Positions 1 through 11,770 of a DNA stretch of 64,000 nucleotides are shown here, piece by piece. The stretch covers positions 415,774 to 479,773 of the forward strand of contig VZSF01001213.1 in the NCBI GenBank assembly GCA_013398295.1, written 5' to 3'. The notes under the pieces were generated by a model. It had not been told where the DNA came from. It ran no database searches and saw only the letters and a list, made by a program, of their open reading frames with translations. Each line of letters starts with the position of its first letter. Position 1 is the first letter of the stretch. Both the position numbers and the translations under genes were made by a program. This stretch comes from Chionis minor (taxonomy: Eukaryota; Chordata; Aves; Charadriiformes; Chionididae).

Positions 1-769
1 GGACATGGGTTTCTCTTAGTCAAGCATCCTGGGAGCCTAGAACCACAAGTCAGACTCTGTCAGCAGTTGAAATACCTTTGGTTTACAGGTTAACAACCTG
101 ACGATAAAAATGAACTGTGGCTGAAACTAAGACTACGTGGGCCTAGTGTAATTAGGAGCCAAGTTTCATACCGCTATAGGGCTGATACTACACCCACTGA
201 AGTCAATGATAATCTTTCCATGAATAACAGAGCCAGGTCCTTTCATCTCTCAATGCCAGTACTTATAAAACAGGGATAACGGTACTTTCTTTCTCCTATG
301 TTTGCAACCTCATAAACATTTTGCAGCAAGGACTGTATCTTTCTAGGCACTCCATGTGGCATTTAACACCTCTGAATTCCTATCTTGTTTGGAATTTGAA
401 GCTAGTGAAAACATTAGGACTGGCATGACATTTCCAGCAGGTATGATGTTTGTTGTACACAGAGTACTGCAGACTTGTGTAGATCTGAAGGCATAAGTCT
501 ATGGCTACCACTAGAAAATCCAAAAGTAAGTGCTACTGGGAGTTTTTGAAACACCAGTCTAAAAATTCCAGGGTTTTTATTTCTTCTTCTTTGAAGTACT
601 ACAGTAGTATAAAGTTTGTGAAGGCAGTATAGCTGTTGAATAGCTAAGAATTTTGTAGGAGTGTACAGGCGCAAGGCTGACTCCATCGCTGAAGCGAAGT
701 GCTAAGTCGAGTATGTTGGATTTTTATGTATCTTTTATTCATACAGTGCTGCTCAAATGTGTTGCTCAA
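1..769. other. Intergenic, no gene seen
   Basis: AT-rich unique sequence. A short relic with the ACTGAAGTCAATG core lies at about 195-209. No coding or RNA gene signal. Confidence 0.7.
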
Positions 770-1364
770 CATAGAATCATAGAATCATAGAATCACTTGG
801 GTTGGAAGAGACCTTCAAGATCATCGAGTCCAGTGATAAACCTATGCCAAAACCACCCCTAAACCATGTCCCTCAGCACCACATCTACATGTCTTTTAAA
901 TACCTCCAGGGACGGTGATTCCACCACCTCCCTGGGCAGCCTGTTCTGATGCTTGATAACCCTTTCGGTAAAGAAGTTTTTCCGAATATCCAATCTGAAC
1001 CTCCCCTTGCACAACTTGAGGCCATTTCCTCTTGTCCTATAGCTTCTTACTTGGGAGAAGAGATTGACCTCCACCTCGCTATAACCTCCTTTCAGGTAGT
1101 TGTAGAGAGTGATAAGGTCTCCCCTCAACCTTCTCTTCTCCAGGCTAAACAACCCCAACTCCCTCAGCTGCTCCTCACAAGACTTGTTCTCCAGACCCCT
1201 CACCAGCTTCGTTGCCCTTCTCTGGACACGCTCCAGCACCTCAGTGTCTCTCCTGTACTGTGGTGCCCAAAACTGAACACAGTACTCAAGCTGCGGCCTC
1301 ACCAGTGCTGAGTACAGGGGCACAATCACTTCCCTGCTCCTGCTGGACACACTATTCTCGACAC
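770..1364 (-). mobile_element. CR1 LINE, 5'-truncated 3' end
   Basis: On the minus strand this is the C-terminal end of the CR1 ORF2 protein followed by the CR1 3' end. The terminus at 770-795 is three copies of the 8-bp ATAGAATC-type repeat, the CR1 hallmark. The frame is open on the minus strand over most of the copy, with CR1-typical motifs such as [24 protein letters not shown] and [11 protein letters not shown], ending at a stop near 859. The unbroken frame suggests a fairly young copy. It is truncated at the 5' side near 1364, as most avian CR1 copies are, and is not capable of movement. Confidence 0.93.
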
Positions 1365-4300
1365 ATATCACATTAAGAACAGTGTCTATCACATACAGGA
1401 CATATGGCAAAAGAAAGCCTTCCATGATCTATATTTTATTGATCTATATTGATAATTGAGATGGACCCTTCATTTCATCTTTAAGATACTTATATGAACA
1501 TATGTTTGGTTTGGTTTTTTTCCCTTTCTGGGAAGCAACTATACCTTGCATAGACTGTTATTATTCAGTGGTTTGGAAGAGATGCTGAAAGACTTGTTAG
1601 TTTATATCCTCTGTAGGTCTTGGGTCTTCTTTTTTCTTTTTTTCTTTTCAAGTATATGAGATACTGAAAAAGCATTTTATTACAGTTTTGTACCAAAGTC
1701 CCACACCAACAAATACCACTCAAGCATAGACACTACACAAAAGGATATTAATCTTTATTTAGGCTGAAGTAGACAGAGTTAAACCCTTTCTAGACTCTGA
1801 GCTCCTTATTAATGAATATGATCTAGTAAAATTGTGTCAACACTCGAGAGGAATCTTTCCTCAAATGTCCTCAGTTAGACCACCAGATCCTGTCAAACTG
1901 CTGCTGTTCTACAGCATACTTGAAAGGTCACAATTTCAAGAGAAAAGCCAGACGTAACACCCCGTCAGCCCTTCATAGTTTGCAGAGCCCCTTCCATCTT
2001 GAAAACCTGGTGTCTGTCCTAATGGAACTGCCCATTTTAAGGCCAGAAAATTCTCTCAAAATTATAGACTCTTTCAAAACTTTTGTAAGCCAAATACTTT
2101 GTTGTTGCTCTTGGAAGAAAACAAATCCTTGGGCAACTGAGCATAGAAAATAGGGCTGAACAACCTGTTTAGAAATCCCAACCTGCCTAAACACAGCAAG
2201 TTTCAGCTTGACGAAGACTGATTGTGCTGAGGGTGGCCTGAAGCCCACATAATGCTGTTAACTTCCGTGTTACTTAGTTAGGAGCTTCAACAAGCTGGGG
2301 GAGACACTTTCATTTAAATATAAGGCTCCACTTAGCTATAGGAATCAGAATTTAGTTTTGCTCACAAAATATAAACAAGAAAAAGGAAAAAAATACATAT
2401 TAAAATAACCTATGGCATTTTTTTGGTACTATAGACATCATAATCTCTGAGAAGCTTGTCAGGGTTTTATGGATGTCAGTATCTTCCACTGCTTATTCAG
2501 AAAGCCCTCAGATGTGGAAAATTTCCTTGAACGTCTCATGGTGACAGTGGAAAAATGTAGAAGAAAGGAGCAAAGGGGACTGACTGACTACAGTGTTTTA
2601 TTCCAAAACACACATGGATGTAATACTGATGGAACCAATTGAGTTGTATGAACATAAAATTGAGTCAAAGAGGTAGTGGATTTGGTTCAAAACATCTATT
2701 AATGTTTTGAGGAAGGGGACGCTGCCTCCTACTACTTCAAAATACCGTGAAATATTTTTCACGTAGTGGCTGCCAATAATTCACCAGGCTGGTTGAAAAC
2801 ACTTTCACATGACTGCAGGTAACCATATGTTCTAAACTAGCTGAGACCTGGGAAAACACTCTAGGCAGTGGTAGGCAGACAGGTAAACTTAGCCTCATGC
2901 TTTTCTTTTAGAAGTTCCAGTACGTACTGCCACAACCAGTTTTTGTTTTGGTTTTTTTCCCAGAGAGCCAGTCTGTAACCACAGACAAATGTTTTTCTCT
3001 GTTGAAACTCATCCCTATGGCACGACAGCCTGGCTAATTCTTGGTTATACTGTGTACGTAATAAGAATGCTCAAACATAAAAGGGACGAAAGACCAAAGT
3101 GGAAGAAATTTTCCCTCAATTTTGTTTTCCAGAAAAGCAAAATCTGGCATGCTCGGATCTTTTTGTTGGTTCCTGACGCTCAAACAGGAGAATTGAACAG
3201 CATCCACTGATGCCAGTTAGCTTTCTAAATTTATTTAAGAAAACTTTCTCTCGGGCTTCTCCTTTGTCATTTTTCTTCCTACATATTCTTTCTCTCATAC
3301 TCTGGATTGAATTCATTCTGTTCAATAATCTACGATATACAGACCCTGTCTTCTAGTTTCTGTTGTCTGGAATCTGTCATCTAGTTTCTGTTTTGTTCAC
3401 CTTTTGTGACTAACCTTGTAAATCATCCCTTATCTCACTTGTGTAATTGTGCCAATAAAAATTTCAATAAAATGACGTCAAAAAGTCTTATGTTCATGTC
3501 CTGTGACTGCATCAAAATACTCTAATTAGCAATTTAAGATGAAAAAAAAATTTATTCTTTGTTGCTTCCCCCAAAATTTCATCCTTGACATCTGAAAGTC
3601 AAACCGCTCTTTCTCCATACATTTAAACAGCTATAAAAATTTAACTGTGAAAATCTCGGCCCCAGTTCAGCAAAGCACAACTATTTATTTAATAATGGCT
3701 TAGGCGAGGCTGATCCAACTCACTTTTCTATGTATGGGCTGTGTGAAGCGCGCCAGGGCTAGGGAAGTAAGAAAATTATTTTCATAGGCAGCACTGGTGG
3801 GCACAACTGAAGGAAAAGCTTTTCCCTTCACATTTATATGTGTTTGTTTTCCCACTTTGCATTCGATCAGGGATCCTCTGCCCTACGCAGGTGCTTACCA
3901 CATCCCAGAGCAGGGTTGGAGCTGCCATTATGGGCTGAGTTGGGTATCCCTGATGCGATCACGCTCACACAGAGCTGTTGTTCAGCTACACAGCTGCACT
4001 GAAGGAGCTAATGCTCTCTTGTTTAGTTGTATTCCAACTATCTTTACTCACGGTGAGTAATTCTTTTGAAGTCAGTGTGTCTACGCAAGTGAGTAATGGC
4101 CTCAGGATCTGGCTCTTCAACAGTGTATGACGTGTTACGTTTCAAATGCTTCTGCACGGTTGTTTTTAATACTGCGTTGCAATTTACCTACTGGAATTAT
4201 CTTCTGAATAGCTTCTTTCCATGGATTCCATTATGTATATTCCTTTATTTATTGCTTTTTCACTTTGATCTGCATGCCAATCAAGATAAACTCAATAAAG

Positions 4301-6180
4301 ATAGAATTTTAATGAACACAAGGAACTATGTGTAGCTGCAACAGCCAGTTTTACTAGTTTTATGGGTGTGTGCATTTATTTCTCCTTGTGTAATATCCAG
4401 ATTGTAAGGTTGCAGTGTGTGAAGCTCTTCATATTCATTTTGTTGTTGTAAAGAAGGAGATATCTCTATTATTTTCATGACTATCATAAGTACCTCATTT
4501 TATCTGTGTGATATTTTTTGATCGATTATACAGAAATTAAGGAGATTGTCAAGAAAAACAAATACTGAATAGAATCACAATAAAGATTAACATATTCCAG
4601 AGAGCACAGCTATAAGTCTTTAAGAACATGGATGGCTAGCAGTGAAATAACTACCACCTGGCTCCAGATAGGTTATAGATGGATGTTTCTAAGGTCAGGA
4701 TCAAAGAAACTTAAATCTGTTAAAACCCTTTGCCTGGAGAAGAAAGGGTGGGAGACAAGCAGCGGTTGCTAGGTATCTTTTTCTTCTAGTAGGAAAGAAG
4801 TGGGACAGGACTGAGGGGAACATATGGAAAACATACAAGGAAGGACTGAGGTTCAGATGGAGACATGCAAGCCTTTTGACATCTTTATTTGCTGGTACAT
4901 ATTTTTTGATAAGTAATACATGGGTTACCTAAATAAAACATTCGACACAAGCTCATGGTTTCTGTACATGTGTCAAACCCAGTTAGGTCATGATCAGAAG
5001 ACAGAGGTAGCCTTCCGCAGTCCAAAGTCCAGCCGTAGAGTGGTTAGGGGGACAGTTTCTGTCACGATAGACAAGGGCCAGGAAAAAGAGCAGGTTCCAA
5101 TTGTGAGAGAGGTTTTTTAAAAAAAATTAAAGCGAAAGAGGTCTGTGGTAGAAAAAGTCTTGCAAGGGGATCTAAAACACAGCTTGTCCTGTAACAATGG
5201 AAGGTGCTTTAATAGCAACCACCAGAGCTGCGTAGGTACGTGAGAATAGTCAAAATGTAAGGGTTAGACTTCATTGTCTGTAATGTAACAACATTAATGA
5301 AAGTGATCATTGCTTCATAATCAAAGTGGTTGTTATGAAAGAGATGATTTTTTTTGACTACACTTTCTGTTCCTTTTAATTTTTCTAGTGACATTGAATT
5401 ACCCCATCATTCAAGTCACTTGTGGGTGTTTGGACTGTGGCAAAACACAGACAGCATATTGGGCCCATTTCATTTGGATTCCAGCAGTGAAGTTAATACC
5501 AGCTGCCTGACCAAATTGCATATTGCAATGTAAAGTAGATTTCTGTACAGCTTTGCCATTACTAACAGGATTGTGCTCTTGCATAGAGTGTGAACTGCTG
5601 AAGGACATAGGAAAGATGTGTATTACCTTTTTTGGAGGAACCTTGCACCACTGTTGATGGAGTGCTCTGGATGGAGCCCCAAGGCCTGGCTTCAGCCTTC
5701 ATTCATGGGGTGTACTCACGTGTGTGCTGCACGGTTCCAAGAACAGCCACAAGGCATATTTGTACCTAAACAATCACTTCTCCAGAGCACTAACTTGCTA
5801 ACGCAGATGCACTGGTTGAGCATGAGCCTACTTCTGTGAGTGAAACCTGGCATGAACCAAACTCATTCCCTTTCCAAACTCCAGTGACAAATGCCTGTAT
5901 TGGAAGATATCTGTGCTCTTCTTTAGCAGAGATTTACTACAGTTTAGAAACTGGCAACAGAGAGGAATCAGCATCATGTGTTCATTCAAGCCTCAGTGAA
6001 ACAGCAGTGGGGTATGAAGAATTGCCTCAGACTCACCATCACAATTATTTACTGTATATCAAAAGTGTTATGATAAGTAGGGTCAGATGCAGCTGTCATC
6101 TAAATGACGAAAGCGAAAGGCAGATTCTCTTCCATAAATTTACCCTCACCTTCCAATACTGTCTCAGAAGCCAGAGGTAT
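1365..6180. other. Intergenic, no gene seen
   Basis: AT-rich sequence with short GGTTTGGTTTTTTT-type tracts at 1507-1520 and 2945-2959. Decayed interspersed relics appear near 3655-3690 and 4065-4115. The unclassified repeat copy A occupies 5520-5840. Short open frames here show no known protein pattern. Confidence 0.7.
5520..5840 (+). repeat. Unclassified dispersed repeat, copy A
   Basis: This is clearly related to 20014-20305. Shared blocks include GCAATGYAAAGT with ATTTCTGTACA, AGAGTGYRAACTGCTGRAGG, the stretch around TTTTGGAGG, TGTGTGCTGCAYGRTTCCA, and ACTTCTCCARAGCACT. Copy A has roughly 45 extra bases near 5660-5705. It does not look like CR1 and I could not name the family. Confidence 0.65.
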
Positions 6181-7740
6181 CATAGTTCATAGAATCATTG
6201 AATCATAAAATAGTTTGAATTGGAAGGGACCTTTAAAGGTCATCTAGTCCAACCCCTCCCTGCAAAGAACGGGGACATCTTCAACGAGATGTTGAAGGTT
6301 GCTCAGAGCTCCGTCCAATCTGACCTTGAATGTTTCCAGGGATGGGGCATCTACCACCTCTCTGGGCAACCTGGGCCAATGTTTCACCACCCTCATCACA
6401 AAAAAAATCTTCCCTCTAGTCTAATCTTCCCCCTCTTTTAGTTTAAAACCATAACCCCTTTTCCTGTTTCAACAGGCCCTGCTAAAAAGTTTGTCTCCAT
6501 CTGTCTTGTAGGCCCTCTTTAAGTACTGAAAAGCCACAACAAGGTGTCCCCAGAGCCTTCTCTTCTCCAGGCTGAACAACCCCAACTCTCTCAGCCTGTC
6601 CTCATAGGAGAGGTGTTCCAGCCCTCTGAGCATTTTTGTGGCCCTCCTCTAGACCCACTCCAACAAGTCCATGTCTTTCCTGTGCTGAGGGCTCCAGAGC
6701 TGGACACAGTACTCCAGGTGGGGTCTCACCAAAGTGGAGCAGAGGGACAGAATCACCTCTCTTGACCTGCTGCCCACACCTCTTTTGATGCAGCCCAGGA
6801 TGCAGTTGGCCTTCTGGGCTGTGAGCGTACGTTGTCGGCTCACGTTCAGCTTTTCATCCATCGGTGCCCCGACATCTTTCTCAGCAGGGCTGCTCTCAAT
6901 CCCTTCATCCTCCAGCCTGTACTGATACTGGGGGGTGCACTTGGCCTTGTTGAACCTCATGAGGTTCACATGGACCCATTTCTCAAGCTTGCCCAGGCCT
7001 CTTTTGGATGGCGTTCCATCCCTCAGGCATGTCAACTGCACCACTCAGCTTGGTGTTGTCTGCAAACTTGATGAGGGTGCACTTGATCCTACTGTCTATG
7101 TCATTGATGAAGATATTGAACAGTACTGGTCCCAATATGGACCCCTGAGGGACACCACTTGTTACCAGTCTCCACCTAGACATTTAGCTGTTGACCGCTA
7201 CCCTTTGGATGTGATCATCCAACCAATTTCTCATCCACAGAACAGTCCACCTGTCAAAACCATATCTCTCCAATTCAGAGAGAAGGGTGTCGTGGGGGAT
7301 CATGTCAAAGACCTCACAGAAGTCCAGGTAGACAACATCCATAACTCTTCCTTTGTCCACTGATGTAGTCACTGCATCATAGAAGGCCACTTGGTTCGTC
7401 AGGCAGGACTTGCCCTTCGTGAAGCCATTCTGGCTGTCTTGAATCACCTCCCTGTCCTCCATGTGCCTTCGGATCAGTTCCACGATCTTCCCAGGTACAG
7501 AGGTGAGGGTGACAGGTTGGTAGTTCCCAGGGTCCTCCTTTCTACCCTTTTAAAAAATGGCTGCAATGTCTGTCTTCTTCCAGTCACTGGGGACTTCACC
7601 TGACTGCCACAACTTTTCAAATACCGTGAAGAGTGTCTTGGCAAGTACATCAGCCAGTTCCCCCAGGACTGTGGGATGCATCTTGTCAGTTCAAAGATCG
7701 CTAAATTTTAACCAGTTTCAAGAGTTCATCTGACCTTTTT
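6181..7740 (-). mobile_element. CR1 LINE, 1.5 kb, reverse-transcriptase half plus 3' end
   Basis: This is the longest CR1 copy in the window, on the minus strand. The 3' end at 6181-6203 has degenerate CATAGAATC-type repeats. Reading from 7483 downward, the protein passes RT motif A ([11 protein letters not shown]), [20 protein letters not shown], the catalytic-box region as FADN instead of the expected FADD, then the C-terminal LVRPHLEYCVQLWSP. The frame is broken into at least three pieces (7483-7184, 7183-6983, 7044-6649), so it is inactive. The 5' boundary is uncertain; similarity fades between about 7690 and 7740. Confidence 0.92.
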
Positions 7741-10700
7741 CTTGATGACATAACGAATGCATTTGTTGATAAACTGACAGGACTCTAGCAATGTAGGCTG
7801 AGGTTGTAGCGGCTCAAGCAGTTAGTGCCACAGAGATAGTAATAATTTTCAGTGTCCATGAAAAAGGGGAAGTGTGGAAAACACATGGATTTGCCAGAAG
7901 GATCAGGAAAAGGAGGATGGAGTACACAAATGGGAACAAAGTATGAGATACGGCATGCTGTTGCCATAGTGGGAAGAGTATATTATGTATATTAACCAAG
8001 GAGCAAGAAGGTATGTCTGCCTCTGAATGATGCTGGATGTTCGACTGTTCATGGTTTGTGAGTGCCTTGTCACAAAAATTATTTATACTCCACTCGGAAT
8101 GCATGTATGAGAGGTTTTGGACCTTGCCTTAATCTTTTGCTCTAACACACCGTCTCCCCCTGTCAAGCTCATTCTCTTCTTTTCAGAGTAGGATTTTTCC
8201 TCAACATGTTTTCAGTGCAACATTGGACTTACCTGGACAGCCAGGGCTTGGTCTGTGCTCTGCATTTCTGCTGGGACAGCTCTGTCACCGTACGTGGGAT
8301 TTCCAGGTTTTGGCAAAAATGGATGTACCAGCAAGAGGCCTCTCTATACTGGCTATAGCCCTGGAAGAAGACCCACCTTACACCTGCTAAGTATTCCAGT
8401 GTAGACAACTTCAAGCACAAAGTACACATCTCTCTGTATCTTGTTCAAATGTGACCATAGTCTTGTTTCATGCAAAGTATTACTTTGATTTGAAAGTAGT
8501 GGAAGAATATCCATTAATTTTCAATCAGAAATGATAAAATACAAAAAATTTCTTTCCTTTTACTCAGGGCTGTGGTGTAGCAAGGTTTGACTTTAAATCA
8601 TGAGCAGAAATCAATTGCTAAAATTTTGGGATGAACAGCTGGATAAAAATCCACAAAATAAAAAACAAAAACGTCTTTTGCTGACTCAAGAAGTGAATTA
8701 ATGCCTTATTTGGTCCTGACGCATCCTTTGGTATAACCTGCAGAGTTAAGGCACAACACAGTATGAATATGGGTTGGCTCCCAACCTCTGCACTTTCAAG
8801 AGCCAGTCCTGCTTCATTGGCTTCAAAGAAGCCTGAAGAATGAGACCAGAATATGGTGCCCTACAGGCTGGGTAAATACATTGGAAAGGTGTGCAGTGTT
8901 GCAGGTTCCATCAAGGAAAGCCAACAGCAAGAAAAAGGTGTTCACCTATTACCACGAGGGAAATGAATGGTATATACCAGGCAAACAATTTCACCTCCCT
9001 CGCCTCAAAGGGAAAATAACCACAGGAGGTGCATCCTCGGTGTACACACACCTTCCCAGGTGAGCGGGCTGGAATAACGAGCAGCTCTCCCGAGATCCCT
9101 GCAGGTGTGTGGAACTGTGCTTGAACTCTTCCTGAGAAAGAGTCAAGTTTGGGTTGGTGAAGAAGGAACTTAAGTGGAATCCCTGGTAAAATCTCTCTGG
9201 GCAGAGGGAGCATCCCCTGCAGGTCTGTGGACAGTGTGACACTGAAGGGCAAGGCAGCGCACGTACATCACCTATCAGTGGCTTTGACATGTGTGAGGTG
9301 GCTTCACCGAGGCGACTTCATGCCTTGGAGATCTGCTGAGCTGCGCTGCCAGACAGCCTGCCTCGCTCATCCCCCAGGGCTGCAACACGTTCTCCACTGC
9401 CACCGTCCTTCCAGGAGCAGGCTTCCCTTTTCGGTCAGGCTGGGAATCTGTGGCCCGTGGGCTGGGATGGGTCTAAAGCTCCGTTCCAGAGGACCTGCAG
9501 CCACCCTGGCAGGAGGAAGGCAGACACAGGCGTCTCGCTGCTGCACGGAAGGTGAATGCTAATTGTGTTTCTAGTTATCACAGGAGAAGCCTATTGTCTG
9601 TGTCGATGTGCAGCCCAAAGAGAACGCACCAAAATCCGAGCTAAACCCTAAATTAAAAAAAATTAAAAATCCCACCCTGTAACTGCAGAACCTCCTCTGT
9701 CCATGAATCTGCAGCAAATGACACGACGGAGTCACATCAGGAGCAGCAACATCTAACCCTTCATGTGCCATAAAGCAGGTGGTTTATCACCTAACTCGCC
9801 ACACAGCGTAGCCTGCATAATCATTGCCATGAGCATAACCTTGTACTCTGTCAGTGATTTATTTATGTGTGTCTTTTCTGCTAACAAATGGGTTTTGTAA
9901 TGAGACTAATGACAGGACACAACTACTTTCACTGAAAGAAGTGTGGATTTAAATCAAAACACTTTTTAAAATTAGTGTCACATTCACAACTTTTTTCTAA
10001 AGCAAAACTGTCTCTCCATTTCCTTTGGCACAAAAATAAATGAAGCATTTTGGTTTCCTTATAAGTACTAAATTCATTTTGAAATCTGCACAGCGCATTC
10101 TATTTTCAGTCATTCCAAGATGATTTCTTAAATGACAACAAAATGTTATCAAGATAACAAGAAAGACAATTATTCCCGCAGTCTTGTCTCATTGACTATA
10201 CTGCGGGCAGCATCCAGAGGTCACTACTTGCAGGTAAGTGTATTTTTAAAGGGAAAGTGCTCTGAAACAAAAAACATTGCAAAGTGATGCAAAGGAAGCA
10301 AATGTGATGCAAATGAACCTCCCTAGTGCCAGTGAAAAGATGTTTTGAGATACGGCTTTGAAACCGAAGGAACTGGATAAACAAAAAGTTCTCAGAATCA
10401 TGTATTTTACAACTAAATAGCAGTATCTACATTAAATGCAAATGCTATAATTTGAGAGAGATTAAAACGTTATCCTCTGTGATTAAATACCTCTGAGGAA
10501 ATAGATTAAAGAGCTATTTGCTATCTAACGAACACCTATAACATTATAGAAAAAACCCTTTGAAACATAATTGTGATTTAGAAAAGGCCTCCTAAAGCTT
10601 CAGTGTGAATATTCATGAAAATCATCAAGTACTAAGAAAACACTGACATCAGAATTACAAAATTATCTATCTGTGGAAAAAAACGGTAGGGTGCCATGCT

Positions 10701-10785
10701 AAAAATATACCACCCAAAAAAGCGTCCTAATACTCTATTTAAAAATAGATATTTGATTTCAGATGCAGTTTTACGGGGTGGGTCA
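7741..10785. other. Intergenic, no gene seen
   Basis: No gene. 9060-9550 is moderately GC-richer. 9900-10700 is AT-rich with two ATGCAAAT octamers (10307-10314 and 10436-10443) and an imperfect 20-bp repeat starting GTGATGCAAA at 10284 and 10304, a possible regulatory element. Confidence 0.6.
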
Positions 10786-11770
10786 ATGAATCAAAGCAAT
10801 ATAAGGCTGGAAATGACCTTAAGAGGTCAAGGAGGAGGAGTAAGTATTCCCAGATCATTCCTACAGGCATTTTTCTAGCCCATTCTTAAAAGCCTCCAAA
10901 AAAGGAGATTTTCAATTCCCTCAAGTGAATCTATCTTTTTTCTGGTAATCTTCTTACTGTAGCAGACTTTTATACTCCCTCCTCAGCCTTCCCCTTTTAG
11001 GCCAAGCAATTATCTTTCTGTGCCTCCTCTTTTGTATGTCATGTTTTCTAAATATCTTACTCTGCTTGTTACCTTCACCTGGCGTTCGCCTGCATCCTTG
11101 TTCACGTGCAGCGCCCAAAAGTGGGCAGAGCCTTCCAGCTGAGCTTTCCCCAACGCCAGGCAGAGCTGAACAGTCGCCTCCTGTCCCTTGCAGATGATGT
11201 TCTTGATCACATCATGCTGAACTTGTCCCGTTCACAACCGCCTCAGGCTGCTGCCTTGGTTTGTGCTTCACGGTGGTCTCCAAGTCTCCTTGTGCTGCTG
11301 TATCTCTCATTGTTCTCCGTTTCATTTGCGTGTTGGATTTTCCCCTCTGAACTGCCGTTCTCTGCGCTTTATTTTCATTCTGTGGGTTTCAGGCCATCCC
11401 TCCACTTTACCCGATGGATTTCTAAAGCTCTTCTCCAAAGTGCTTGGAGCATCATCCCGTAGGTGCCATCTGCAAATCAACTGTGTTTCAACCCTTAATG
11501 AAAATCCAGATTATGGCTGGGACCAGGGCAAAAACCTGCAAGAACCACTTGGAAGGACCTCACAATTTTGCAGTGAAGCTCTTGCTTACTTTTTGAGAAA
11601 GGCGTTTCAGGCTGTCCTGCTTTCCAATTGCTTCCTATAGACCGTATTTCCTTAACTTGTTCATGACATCATGAGAGAGAGAGAGTCAGAAAAGTATCAC
11701 CAAAATATTTATCTGCTGTTCCTCCACCCTTCAGCAGGTTAGTTATGCACTCAGAGAAGGAAAAGGGCAC
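10786..11770 (-). mobile_element. Old, degraded CR1/L3-like LINE fragment
   Basis: The left end (10786-10835) resembles a worn CR1 3' end. A minus-strand peptide at 11210-11010 retains a decayed version of the CR1 C-terminal motif (LCLALGKAQLEGSAHFWALHV, compared with the usual LVRPxLEYCxQFWxP). From about 11460 to 11770 the sequence resembles the amniote-wide CR1-clade consensus for the RT region, with many substitutions and indels. The middle (11210-11400) is poorly matched. Many stops make it clearly inactive and much older than the other copies. It could be two separate old insertions. Confidence 0.6.

Noticed and set aside
949..1311. Plus-strand frame of 120 codons
   Set aside because: Antisense shadow of the CR1 protein at 770-1364. 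The same applies to plus-strand frames at 6544-7603.
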